A DNA stretch of 12,203 nucleotides from Candidatus Peregrinibacteria bacterium RIFOXYB2_FULL_32_7. GTDB taxonomy: Bacteria; Patescibacteriota; Gracilibacteria; UBA1369; GWF2-33-10. Of the stretch, positions 1 through 6,321 are shown one piece after another (positions within the stretch are counted from its first letter, which is position 1; every line of letters begins with the position of its first letter). The DNA lies in the NCBI GenBank assembly GCA_001787465.1, contig MFXJ01000020.1, positions 1 through 12,203 of the forward strand. The letters run 5' to 3'. The notes under the pieces were generated by a model. It had not been told where the DNA came from, did no database searches, and was given only the letters and a program-made list of their open reading frames with translations. Both the position numbers and the translations under genes were made by a program.

Positions 1-2
1 CT

Positions 3-2969
3 GGTAGATTATCCGTTACTGTTTTAAAACAAAATATTGATCACTCAAATCTTGTTAATATCAGTTTCTTCGATGTTACTACTAATTCTGAAATCTTTGC
101 TTGTAAAAATACTAATGGCTGTTCTTTAACTTTTGATCAAGACGATTCAAAAGAAAATATCTTAATCAAAATCTCTGGCGTTGAAGCCGAAGATTATATT
201 AACATCTCAACTTCTGATGCTAATGACGATAACATCTGTTATTTCGAAGAAAATATCCCTGCTCTTGCTCCGATTTGCGAAGAACTTAATATCGAAATTA
301 TCGATAATGAGGTGATTTCAAATTCTTCAGTTTCTTATCAATTAAATTCTATTGATCCAAAAGGATGGGAAGGCGATTTCTGGATTAATATTCTTCAACA
401 AAATCCAAATGATCCTTCAAATTCAACCACAGCTTTTGTTCATTCTATTTCTCTAACTGACAATAACGATGTTGAACTTGTTGAATGTATTTATGTAGAA
501 ACAATACCTACATCACAATCTAGTTATTTAAATGCTATTAATTCTTGCCATACTAATATCTCAAAAAACAGTGCTTTTCCTATAACTATCACGATTAATG
601 ACATAAAGCCAAGTTATACAATAGAAATGTACACTTCTGACACTAATCCAGATTATGTACAAACTGAAAATCCTTTATTATATGACAAAACTGGACCTTG
701 TTATTTTACCGATACTATCCCTGAAATCCCTACCTTTTGCGAAGATTTATTAATTTCCAAACCAATAGCACAAATTTCATCTTCTCCAGCAACTACACCC
801 GTAAATATTTCTTTTGATCTTGTGGTTGATAGTTCAAAATGGAGCGGAACAGTAGTTTTTGAATCCTCAAATCCAAATGGAGAATTTCATAATATAACTG
901 AACTCAATACTGCTCAAACTTATTTCTCAAATCAAACAAATCCAGTTTCAATTGAAATTCCAGGCAATCAAGGAACTGCACTTTATACATTTGTTTTTGA
1001 ATATAATAATGCGAAGAAAGACGATGTAATTAGCATCTATGTTTTAGATGAAAAAGAAGCATGTAGCGACACTTATACCATTACAGAAGAAGAACATGGC
1101 GGTGGAGGGAATCCTCCTGGCGGAGGTGGTCCCGGAGTTTCTTGTGGCGATGGAAAAATAAATCAAATTTGGGAAACTTGTGATGATGGAGTTTTAAACG
1201 GCACTAGTCAAAGTTCATGCACAACTGGATGTAAAATCCCAAGCGGAGGCGGAGGCCCTGGAGTTAAACCTTTTTGTGGTGATGGCATTATCAACCAACC
1301 AGATGAAAAATGTGATGATGGAGCTTTAAATGGCACTAGCCAAAGTTCATGCACAACTGGATGTAAAATCCCAAGCGGAGGCGGAGGTGAAGAAGAAAAA
1401 TTTCCTTTACTTGAAAAAACTGCTCACATGAATTTAAACAAAGAAAGCCAAACCGCTTATTTCCCTTATCCAAATGACCATGCGAATTATTATATTACTT
1501 ACAACAATAATGGTTCAAAATATACTGAAGTAGTAATCACAGATGAATTAGGTCTAACTTGCGAAAACGAAAACGAATGCGAATGGCATGAAGATGAAAA
1601 TGGAAATTTTTATATGAATGCTAATGGAAAAATTTACGGCATCAGCAACGGCAAAGAAACAGGAGATTACATTCGTCCATGGCCTTACTACCGAAGCGAA
1701 TATTACTTTCACAACAAATATATTTACAATGATTTTGAAAGTAAAAGCAATCAAATAGAAGATTGTCCAGAAGACATGACAGACTATGAGAAACTTTGCC
1801 ATGTTCCAGGAACAACAATTTTTTCTCCAAGAGGTGTGCAATTTAAGAACATTGCACCTAACGATAAAATCATTATTGCTTATCAAGGAGAATTTATTGT
1901 CGGAGAATATGTTTGCCAAGATAAAAATTGTGGCGCTGAAGAGTTTATAAATGATGCGGAATCAGAATCAACCGGCAAAAATTTAAATCCTGTTTATAGA
2001 ACTGATGATGCCGTACTTTATGGACTTTGTAAATATTTTATAACTAGAAATAGTGGCGATGTACTTCTTTATACTCCGCTCATTGAAGGCGCTGATCTTT
2101 CATGTTTAACTAATGATGAAATAAGAAATACAACTGGTCTTGCTATCATTCCCCTTAAAGAAAAAGACCAAGCTTTACCTTCTACAGGAATAGATTCACT
2201 ACAAAAAACCGCTTCATTATGCGATAGTTATAAACAAAACAATGATGTAATTGATAATTTTTCAAGTTTTATTTGCGAATTAGCAATTGACCTACTTGAC
2301 AAATGGGAACCTGAACAGATTTCAGAAGACATGAAGCAAAATATTGAAATAGAAGCAAAAAACAACAGCAATCTAGATCAAATCAACACTAAAGTAAATA
2401 AAAACATTATAATAACAAACGTAAATGACTTAAGATTTTGGGATGCTTTTAATCCAAATCCAGATAAGAAAATTTATCGAAAAACTGATGGTGGAGACTT
2501 AATATTTGGAACAGATAAAATTAACTCTGCTTCAGATATATTGATTGAAGGAGGCGCTTATACATTTATTATTGAAAATGGCGGAGATTTAATTATTCAT
2601 GATAATATTAAATTCAAAGACAATTCATATGAATATGGAAAAATTTCCTCAGCCGCTTTCATAGTCATTGGTGGAAATATTTTAATCGACCAAGATGTTA
2701 CTGACCTTTCAGGCGTATTTTATACAGAATCAAAAAATGGAATTGGAGGTAAACTTGATAGTTACTCAGGCGATTCTAAAAAACAATTAAGAATTTCAGG
2801 ATCAGTATTCGGAGACATCCAGAATCTGCTTAACGACAGAAATTACATTGGCGACCCCTTCAAAGATGGAGCTAATGTAAAAATCATTTACGACAACAGA
2901 ATTCATCTAAACACTCCTCCAGGATTATCAGAGTTTGTAGATGTAGAAGTAATGGAAACGGTTCGATAA
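3..2969 (+). CDS. Large modular cell-surface protein, 5'-partial
   Basis: The frame is open from the left edge with no stop, so 988 residues are visible and the true start, with any signal peptide, lies outside. The GTG at 312 is not the start: the same Ig-like repeat runs across it. Visible order: about three beta-rich Ig-like domains (residues 1-360; the conserved Cys-Tyr-Phe positions at residues 79 and 233 are 154 residues apart), a Gly/Pro linker (366-379), two Cys-rich repeats of the DUF4215/Myxococcus disulfide-repeat type (381-462), a DUF11-like segment (NYYITYNNNGS, VITDELG, about 490-520), a Cys-poor middle, and a beta-rich C-terminus with repeated GGD/GGN strands (about 830-930) ending in an NTPPGLSEF-type tail. 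There is no C-terminal membrane anchor and no sortase tail. Paired Cys and Gly-rich linkers imply an extracellular, disulfide-stabilised protein, possibly adhesive; that role is inference. holA follows after 67 nt. Confidence 0.85.
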   Translation, partial: GRLSVTVLKQNIDHSNLVNISFFDVTTNSEIFACKNTNGCSLTFDQDDSKENILIKISGVEAEDYINISTSDANDDNICYFEENIPALAPICEELNIEIIDNEVISNSSVSYQLNSIDPKGWEGDFWINILQQNPNDPSNSTTAFVHSISLTDNNDVELVECIYVETIPTSQSSYLNAINSCHTNISKNSAFPITITINDIKPSYTIEMYTSDTNPDYVQTENPLLYDKTGPCYFTDTIPEIPTFCEDLLISKPIAQISSSPATTPVNISFDLVVDSSKWSGTVVFESSNPNGEFHNITELNTAQTYFSNQTNPVSIEIPGNQGTALYTFVFEYNNAKKDDVISIYVLDEKEACSDTYTITEEEHGGGGNPPGGGGPGVSCGDGKINQIWETCDDGVLNGTSQSSCTTGCKIPSGGGGPGVKPFCGDGIINQPDEKCDDGALNGTSQSSCTTGCKIPSGGGGEEEKFPLLEKTAHMNLNKESQTAYFPYPNDHANYYITYNNNGSKYTEVVITDELGLTCENENECEWHEDENGNFYMNANGKIYGISNGKETGDYIRPWPYYRSEYYFHNKYIYNDFESKSNQIEDCPEDMTDYEKLCHVPGTTIFSPRGVQFKNIAPNDKIIIAYQGEFIVGEYVCQDKNCGAEEFINDAESESTGKNLNPVYRTDDAVLYGLCKYFITRNSGDVLLYTPLIEGADLSCLTNDEIRNTTGLAIIPLKEKDQALPSTGIDSLQKTASLCDSYKQNNDVIDNFSSFICELAIDLLDKWEPEQISEDMKQNIEIEAKNNSNLDQINTKVNKNIIITNVNDLRFWDAFNPNPDKKIYRKTDGGDLIFGTDKINSASDILIEGGAYTFIIENGGDLIIHDNIKFKDNSYEYGKISSAAFIVIGGNILIDQDVTDLSGVFYTESKNGIGGKLDSYSGDSKKQLRISGSVFGDIQNLLNDRNYIGDPFKDGANVKIIYDNRIHLNTPPGLSEFVDVEVMETVR
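1143..1388 (+). repeat. Two tandem 132-nt units coding Cys-rich repeats
   Basis: Two in-frame units begin at Cys codons 1143 and 1275, exactly 132 nt (44 codons) apart. Each encodes CGDGxINQxxExCDDGxLNG followed by a TSQSSCTTGC segment and an IPSGGGG linker, the DUF4215/Myxococcus cysteine-rich repeat pattern. The second half of each unit (1200-1255 and 1332-1387) matches at 55 of 56 bases by direct comparison; the only difference is the synonymous AGT/AGC. The first halves are more diverged, which suggests recent partial duplication or gene conversion within the gene. Confidence 0.9.
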
Positions 2970-3003
2970 ATCGGATCATCACTTGTTTCTTCTTCTCAAA
3001 CAC

Positions 3004-3019
3004 GCTAGATTATTCTAGC
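3004..3019 (+). other. Small perfect hairpin between surface gene and holA
   Basis: GCTAGA (3004-3009) and TCTAGC (3014-3019) pair perfectly around a TTAT loop. The hairpin lies 34 nt after the surface-protein stop codon and 17 nt before the holA ATG. No T run follows on the plus strand, so it is not a canonical intrinsic terminator. It could be a weak terminator, a processing site, or chance. Confidence 0.4.
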
Positions 3020-3036
3020 CTGCTACTAAAACACAT

Positions 3037-4005
3037 ATGCAAAACATCATTCTTTTTCACGGTCCCAACACTTTTAATCTTGAAAAAACTCTTAAATCTT
3101 GGATAAAAGCTTTTTATGATAAATATAATGGCGATTTAAATATTGAAATTCTTGATAGCCAAAACTTACAAATGCAGGAAATTTTAAAAAAAGCTGGAAC
3201 TATGCCTTTTTTAGCTGAAAAAAGAATGGTAGTAATAAAAAATTTTCTTTCTGAAAGTGATAAAGATGAACAAAAAAAACTAATTGAAAATCTAAACGAA
3301 ATTCCTGATTTCACAATTTTAATCTTTGCAGAATCCTCCCCTCCAGACAAAAGAACCTCGCTCTACAAAAAACTTGAAAAAGACTGCCGAGTAGAATTTT
3401 TTGAGGAACTAGAAGGACTAACTTTAACAAACTGGATTTTAGAACAAATTAAAAAACATGAAGGAAAAATTTCATCCACCAATGCGAACTATCTCAGTCT
3501 GTATGTGGGAAATGACACTTGGCAACTCTCTCAAGAGATTCAAAAACTTTGCCTTTTTGCTAGTGAGAAAGAAATTACTAAAGAAGATATTGAAAAACTA
3601 TCAACTCCCCTGCTCTCAACTTCAATTTTTAAACTAACAGACGCTATTGGTTTCAAAAAACAAAAAGAAGCTTTAAATTTACTTGAAAGAATCATTCAAA
3701 GTGGAGAAGAACTACCAATGATTTTTCACATGCTTGTCCGGCAATTTCGTTTAATTATAATGATAAAAGAATGTTATGAACAGGGCATACCAGCAAACAC
3801 AATTGCTAAAACCTTAAAACAACATCCTTTCGCGGTTTCAAATATTTTAAAACAATGTCAAACCTACAATTTTGATGAATTAAAGAAAATCTACAAAAAA
3901 CTCCTCGATATAGAAATTGCTTTTAAAACAGGCAAAATCTATATTACTACAGACGATAAAAGAGATTTTGTTTTAGCGCTAGAAAAATTTGTAATGACAA
4001 GCTAA
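3037..4005 (+). CDS. holA: DNA polymerase III subunit delta
   Basis: HolA is the clamp-loader delta subunit that opens the beta sliding clamp during replication; it acts in the cytoplasm within the DnaX complex. The 322 residues match the usual length. Family marks seen are the N-terminal FHGPNTF (the FxGxxxF region that replaces a Walker A motif in delta), MPFLAEKRMVVIKNF in the AAA-like domain, NDTWQLSQEIQKL where delta has its conserved helix between domains, and the C-terminal signature IFKLTDAIG, MLVRQFRLI and HPFAVSNI followed by KTGK near the end. The ATG at 3037 gives the standard N-terminus. No Shine-Dalgarno sequence is visible upstream (CTACTAAAACACAT). rmuC follows after 32 nt, so the two are probably co-transcribed. 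Housekeeping gene with no missing segment. Confidence 0.92.
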   Translation: MQNIILFHGPNTFNLEKTLKSWIKAFYDKYNGDLNIEILDSQNLQMQEILKKAGTMPFLAEKRMVVIKNFLSESDKDEQKKLIENLNEIPDFTILIFAESSPPDKRTSLYKKLEKDCRVEFFEELEGLTLTNWILEQIKKHEGKISSTNANYLSLYVGNDTWQLSQEIQKLCLFASEKEITKEDIEKLSTPLLSTSIFKLTDAIGFKKQKEALNLLERIIQSGEELPMIFHMLVRQFRLIIMIKECYEQGIPANTIAKTLKQHPFAVSNILKQCQTYNFDELKKIYKKLLDIEIAFKTGKIYITTDDKRDFVLALEKFVMTS

Positions 4006-4011
4006 CTTTCC

Positions 4012-4032
4012 ATAATTTAAAATTTAAAATTA
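4012..4032 (+). repeat. Short period-7 AT repeat in holA-rmuC gap
   Basis: Three consecutive heptamers, ATAATTT, AAAATTT and AAAATTA, fill most of the 32-nt gap between the holA stop and the rmuC ATG. They share the 7-nt period of the larger arrays at 6054-6158, 6282-6321, 7121-7140 and 9684-9711 but differ in sequence. No ribosome binding site can be seen in the gap. Confidence 0.5.
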
Positions 4033-4037
4033 ACAAA

Positions 4038-5129
4038 ATGGAAACTCTCCTCCTTATTCTCGGCTTAATCGGAATCGCTTATTTGATTTATTTACTGCAA
4101 CAAAATAGTAAAGCTAAAGAAGATCCAGTGCAAAAACTTATGTTTGATATGGTGGAGAACCTACGCAAAGAACTAAATGAAAGCTCAGGCAGACAAAGAA
4201 TTGAATTACAACAACGGCTTGATAAAATTCATGAACAAATTTCCAAACATCAAACCGATTCCTCAGAAACAATGCGCAAACAATTTGTGCAAAGCGCAAC
4301 AATTATAAAAGACGTAACTGAAAGACTCACAAAACTTGATGAAACTAACAAACAAGTAATTGGATTTGCTGAGCAAATGAAAAGTTTAGAAAATATTTTA
4401 AAAAATCCAAAACAAAGAGGAATTTTGGGCGAATATGTCTTGGAAGCTCTACTTGGAAATGTACTTCAACCAAATCAATACAAAATGCAGTATAAATTTG
4501 AAAATGGAGAAATTGTTGATGCTGTAGTGTTTTTTAAAGATAAAATTATTCCGATTGATGCGAAATTCTCACTTGAAAAATACAATATGATTATGGAAGA
4601 ACATGATAAAAGCAAGCGCGACCAACTTGAAAAAGAATTTAAAAATGATGTAAAAATTCGTATCGACGAAACTTCCAAATATATTCGACCAAACGAAAAC
4701 ACCACCGAATTTGCTTTTATGTTTATTCCGGCAGAAGGGATTTATTATAATTTACTTATTTACAATGTTGGAGCGATTGACGTCAATCAACAAAATTTAA
4801 TTGAATATGCTTTTAAGAAAAAAGTTATCATTGCTTCCCCTACTTCATTTTTCGCTTATTTATCAACCGTTTTACAGGGGCTTAAGGCCTTAAAAATGGA
4901 AGAATCAGTCCGTGAAATTATTAAAAAAGTAGGCGAACTTGGCAAACATATCAATGCGTACGATCAATATATGGGAGAGTTAGGAAAAACTCTATCTACC
5001 ACAGTAAATAAATACAATTCAGCTTCTAGGGAATTCAAAAAAATTGATAAAGATGTTTATAAAATTACAGATGGGGAAGAAGGCGGGAAAATAGAATTTT
5101 TGGAATTAGAAAAACCAAATGTCGAATAA
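4038..5129 (+). CDS. rmuC: DNA recombination protein RmuC homologue
   Basis: RmuC proteins have a nuclease-like fold and limit recombination between inverted repeats; the biochemical activity is poorly defined. The 363-residue protein has the family layout: an N-terminal membrane segment (about 3-20), a charged coiled-coil stretch (about 30-120), then the RmuC core. Core marks are KNPKQRGILGEYVLEALL (conserved Glu132), VDAVVFF with Asp161, PIDAKFSLEKY (Asp174 and Lys176, the PD-(D/E)xK-like centre) and FMFIPAEGIYYNLL (227-240). The acidic tail is not conserved in type. The ATG at 4038 starts directly before the membrane segment. It sits 32 nt after holA on the same strand. No clear terminator follows: the nearest hairpin (5194-5206) has a 5-bp stem. 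Confidence 0.92.
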   Translation: METLLLILGLIGIAYLIYLLQQNSKAKEDPVQKLMFDMVENLRKELNESSGRQRIELQQRLDKIHEQISKHQTDSSETMRKQFVQSATIIKDVTERLTKLDETNKQVIGFAEQMKSLENILKNPKQRGILGEYVLEALLGNVLQPNQYKMQYKFENGEIVDAVVFFKDKIIPIDAKFSLEKYNMIMEEHDKSKRDQLEKEFKNDVKIRIDETSKYIRPNENTTEFAFMFIPAEGIYYNLLIYNVGAIDVNQQNLIEYAFKKKVIIASPTSFFAYLSTVLQGLKALKMEESVREIIKKVGELGKHINAYDQYMGELGKTLSTTVNKYNSASREFKKIDKDVYKITDGEEGGKIEFLELEKPNVE

Positions 5130-5281
5130 AATTCGAAACAAAAAAACTCCCCAAAAGCAAATCCATATCCTTCATAAATTTGTATAAATAGACAACGATT
5201 CTCGTTTACTGATTTTTAAACCTGCCATTGACTAGCTAAAACAAGAAGTCCTAACTAGTTAGCAAGCAAGAATCAGAGGTC

Positions 5282-5299
5282 ATAAAGCAAAAGCTTTAT
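5282..5299 (+). other. 7-bp hairpin with AAAA loop
   Basis: ATAAAGC (5282-5288) and GCTTTAT (5293-5299) are perfect complements around AAAA. Two further pairs, 5279-5280 with 5301-5302, are possible across one mismatch. No T tract follows. The hairpin lies about 280 nt upstream of the unrecognised gene, and its role is unknown. Confidence 0.45.
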
Positions 5300-5393
5300 A
5301 ACTTACTTTTCAAACTTAAGTTGCCTTAAATTTAAAAGAGTAAAGAATATATTATCTAAAAACAAAAATATAAAAAATATTTCATTACTTTCA

Positions 5394-5441
5394 GGGAGGC
5401 AGTCATCCTTTGAACATAAATTTCAAAGGAGCCTGTCTCCC
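5394..5441 (+). other. Strong 48-nt imperfect hairpin
   Basis: The outer arms GGGAGGCAG (5394-5402) and CTGTCTCCC (5433-5441) pair over 9 positions with one G-T wobble. The inner arms 5406-5414 (TCCTTTGAA) and 5422-5430 (TTCAAAGGA) pair over 9 positions. Only a small internal loop separates the stems, and the apical loop is CATAAAT. The outer stem is GC-rich in otherwise very AT-rich DNA. The right inner arm contains AAAGGAG, but no start codon with an ORF sits at a useful distance. No T run follows on either strand, so it is probably not an intrinsic terminator. A structured RNA, a cis-regulator of the gene at 5564, or a REP-like palindrome are all possible. Confidence 0.7.
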
Positions 5442-5563
5442 AAAAAGTTGTTTTAAATCTATTTGTAAAAGATCTTTTTTATTGTTTTCAAATTATTATA
5501 GCAAAAATTTCTTATAAATTCAAACATTTTCAATAGTTTTTCTTAAATAAAGATAAAAAAATC

Positions 5564-6025
5564 TTGACGAAATTATGTTTTGATGTAAAATTAAATCCTT
5601 TTTTACCACTAAAACCTATGCAAGAAAATTTAAACAGTCCATCATGTTATTTAATTTTTACAGCTTCTGAGGCAAAAACGATTACAAACAAAGCTTTAAC
5701 AGAAAAAATCACAGAAAAACTAAAACCAGAAATTGATCAAAACGAACCAACATTAAGAGGAATAAAAACTACTGTAAAAATGATTCGTCAAGCTATACAA
5801 ATTTTATTACCACTATGTAATAATGATAGTTTTATCGTTGTGCCCTTAAATGATGTCAATCCAAATAAAATTAAAGCAGAGGATATAGATATATTTATGT
5901 TTGATAATTCATCCTCTGCTTTATCTGCTGGCTTCATACATCGACGAATGTGCGGAACAATGGCTTTAGAACCGATGATAGAAATTTCTACATCTTTAGG
6001 AGTTTACAATATATTAAGATCATAA
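5564..6025 (+). CDS. Hypothetical protein, family not recognised
   Basis: This 153-codon frame follows an in-frame stop at 5534. The first candidate start is TTG 5564; the first ATG is at 5618 (residue 19, MQENLNSPSCYLIF), which would give 135 residues. Neither has a Shine-Dalgarno sequence. Since the other starts in this window are ATG, 5618 is a serious alternative. The protein has no clear signal peptide or membrane segment. Visible parts are a lysine-rich stretch (about 38-56, with EKITEKLKPEID), a helix-like segment TTVKMIRQAIQILLPLC (about 69-85), a short beta-like FIVVPL, and a C-terminal half with FMFDNSSSALSAGF, IHRRMCGTMALEP and a hydrophobic end. It is the only gene between the 434-nt structured gap and the heptamer-rich convergent junction. 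I do not assign a function. Confidence 0.6.
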   Translation: MTKLCFDVKLNPFLPLKPMQENLNSPSCYLIFTASEAKTITNKALTEKITEKLKPEIDQNEPTLRGIKTTVKMIRQAIQILLPLCNNDSFIVVPLNDVNPNKIKAEDIDIFMFDNSSSALSAGFIHRRMCGTMALEPMIEISTSLGVYNILRS

Positions 6026-6041
6026 TATTTTACGTAAAATA
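6026..6041. other. 16-nt perfect palindrome just after the stop codon
   Basis: TATTTTACGTAAAATA is perfectly self-complementary and begins on the base after the TAA of the upstream gene. As RNA it could form a 6-bp AT stem with an ACGT loop. As DNA it could be a dyad binding site, and it may help end transcription from the plus strand. It is too AT-rich to be sure it is functional. Confidence 0.35.
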
Positions 6042-6053
6042 AATGATCTATTT

Positions 6054-6158
6054 TCATTCACAATTCACAATTCACAATTCATAATTCATAATTCATAATT
6101 CATAATTCACAATTCACAATTCATAATTACCCATTCCCAATCCCTAATTACTAATTGC
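6054..6158. repeat. Heptanucleotide tandem array, 15 units
   Basis: The array is read in exact 7-nt steps. TCATTCA at 6054-6060 is followed by nine units of CAATTCA or TAATTCA (6061-6123), then five diverged units that keep the period: TAATTAC, CCATTCC, CAATCCC, TAATTAC and TAATTGC (to 6158). That makes 105 nt in all. It lies in the convergent junction between the unrecognised gene and pyrK. Such heptamer arrays are known as short tandemly repeated repetitive sequences in cyanobacteria and other bacteria. The unit carries TAA on the plus strand and TGA on the minus strand. Confidence 0.9.
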
Positions 6159-6255
6159 TCAAAATTACAGATTCCCGCCCACACTCTTTGATGAAACTAA
6201 CGTAAATATATACAGGTGCGCGAATGACATTTGTTCCCACCTTATTCCCAACTTG

Positions 6256-6281
6256 CCCGTCCGTAGTGAAACGAAGGCGGG
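6256..6281. other. GC-rich hairpin in the convergent junction
   Basis: CCCGTC (6256-6261) pairs with GGCGGG (6276-6281), with one G-T wobble. Inside that, CGT (6262-6264) can pair with ACG (6271-6273), leaving an AA bulge and an AGTGAA loop. It lies in the non-repeat core between the two heptamer arrays, 38 nt past the pyrK stop as read on the minus strand. It could slow polymerase coming from either side, but neither strand has a following T run. It may instead be part of a dispersed repeat. Confidence 0.5.
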
Positions 6282-6321
6282 TTACCCATTCCCTCATTCA
6301 TAATTCATAATTCATAATTCA
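6282..6321. repeat. Second heptanucleotide array, reaching the pyrK stop
   Basis: TTACCCATTCCC (6282-6293) is an exact copy of 6127-6138 in the first array. It is followed by TCATTCA and three TAATTCA units (6294-6321). The last three bases, 6319-6321, are the TGA stop codon of pyrK on the minus strand. The array therefore touches the gene, and its outermost unit supplies the stop. Confidence 0.85.

Larger units (their letters stand above)
5130..5563. other. 434-nt gap with several dyad elements, no gene seen
   Basis: Between the rmuC stop and the next gene I see no convincing ORF, tRNA or rRNA. The gap holds a weak hairpin AACGA/TCGTT (5194-5206) with a short T run just after it at 5213-5217, a perfect 12-nt palindrome CTAACTAGTTAG (5251-5262), a 7-bp hairpin ATAAAGC/GCTTTAT with an AAAA loop (5282-5299), and the strong 48-nt hairpin at 5394-5441 listed separately. 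No good -35/-10 pair could be picked out. The length and the density of dyads suggest a regulatory leader or small RNA for the downstream gene, but this is inference. Confidence 0.55.

Noticed and set aside
312..314. GTG as the start codon of the surface protein
   Set aside because: The frame is open for 103 more codons to the window edge, and these code for the same Ig-like repeat found later in the protein (Cys-Tyr-Phe at residues 79 and 233). The gene is simply cut by the window.
1554..1919. 121-codon minus-strand ORF
   Set aside because: It is antisense to the surface-protein gene, has hydrophobic low-complexity content and shows no recognisable motif. It is a shadow frame.
2175..2189. 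LPSTG sortase-type motif in the surface protein
   Set aside because: It is followed by 260 more residues and by neither a hydrophobic segment nor a positive tail, so it is not a cell-wall sorting signal.
5194..5217. Intrinsic terminator after rmuC
   Set aside because: The stem is only 5 bp with a 3-nt loop, and the T run starts 7 nt later. It is too weak to call.
5425..5450. AAAGGAG followed by TTG as a small gene
   Set aside because: The TTG at 5448 is 17 nt away, and its frame stops after two codons. The AAAGGAG is part of the hairpin arm.
5130..5563. tRNA or other known RNA gene
   Set aside because: No cloverleaf arms or T-loop consensus could be laid out. TTCGAAA near 5140 has no matching stems.
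6054..6321. CRISPR array
   Set aside because: The units are 7 nt, contiguous and without spacers, and there are no cas genes. These are simple heptamer arrays.
6319..6321. Recoded TGA (code 25 or code 4)
   Set aside because: pyrK and argD both end on TGA where the family proteins normally end, and reading on gives only repeat sequence or the next gene. TGA is a stop here.
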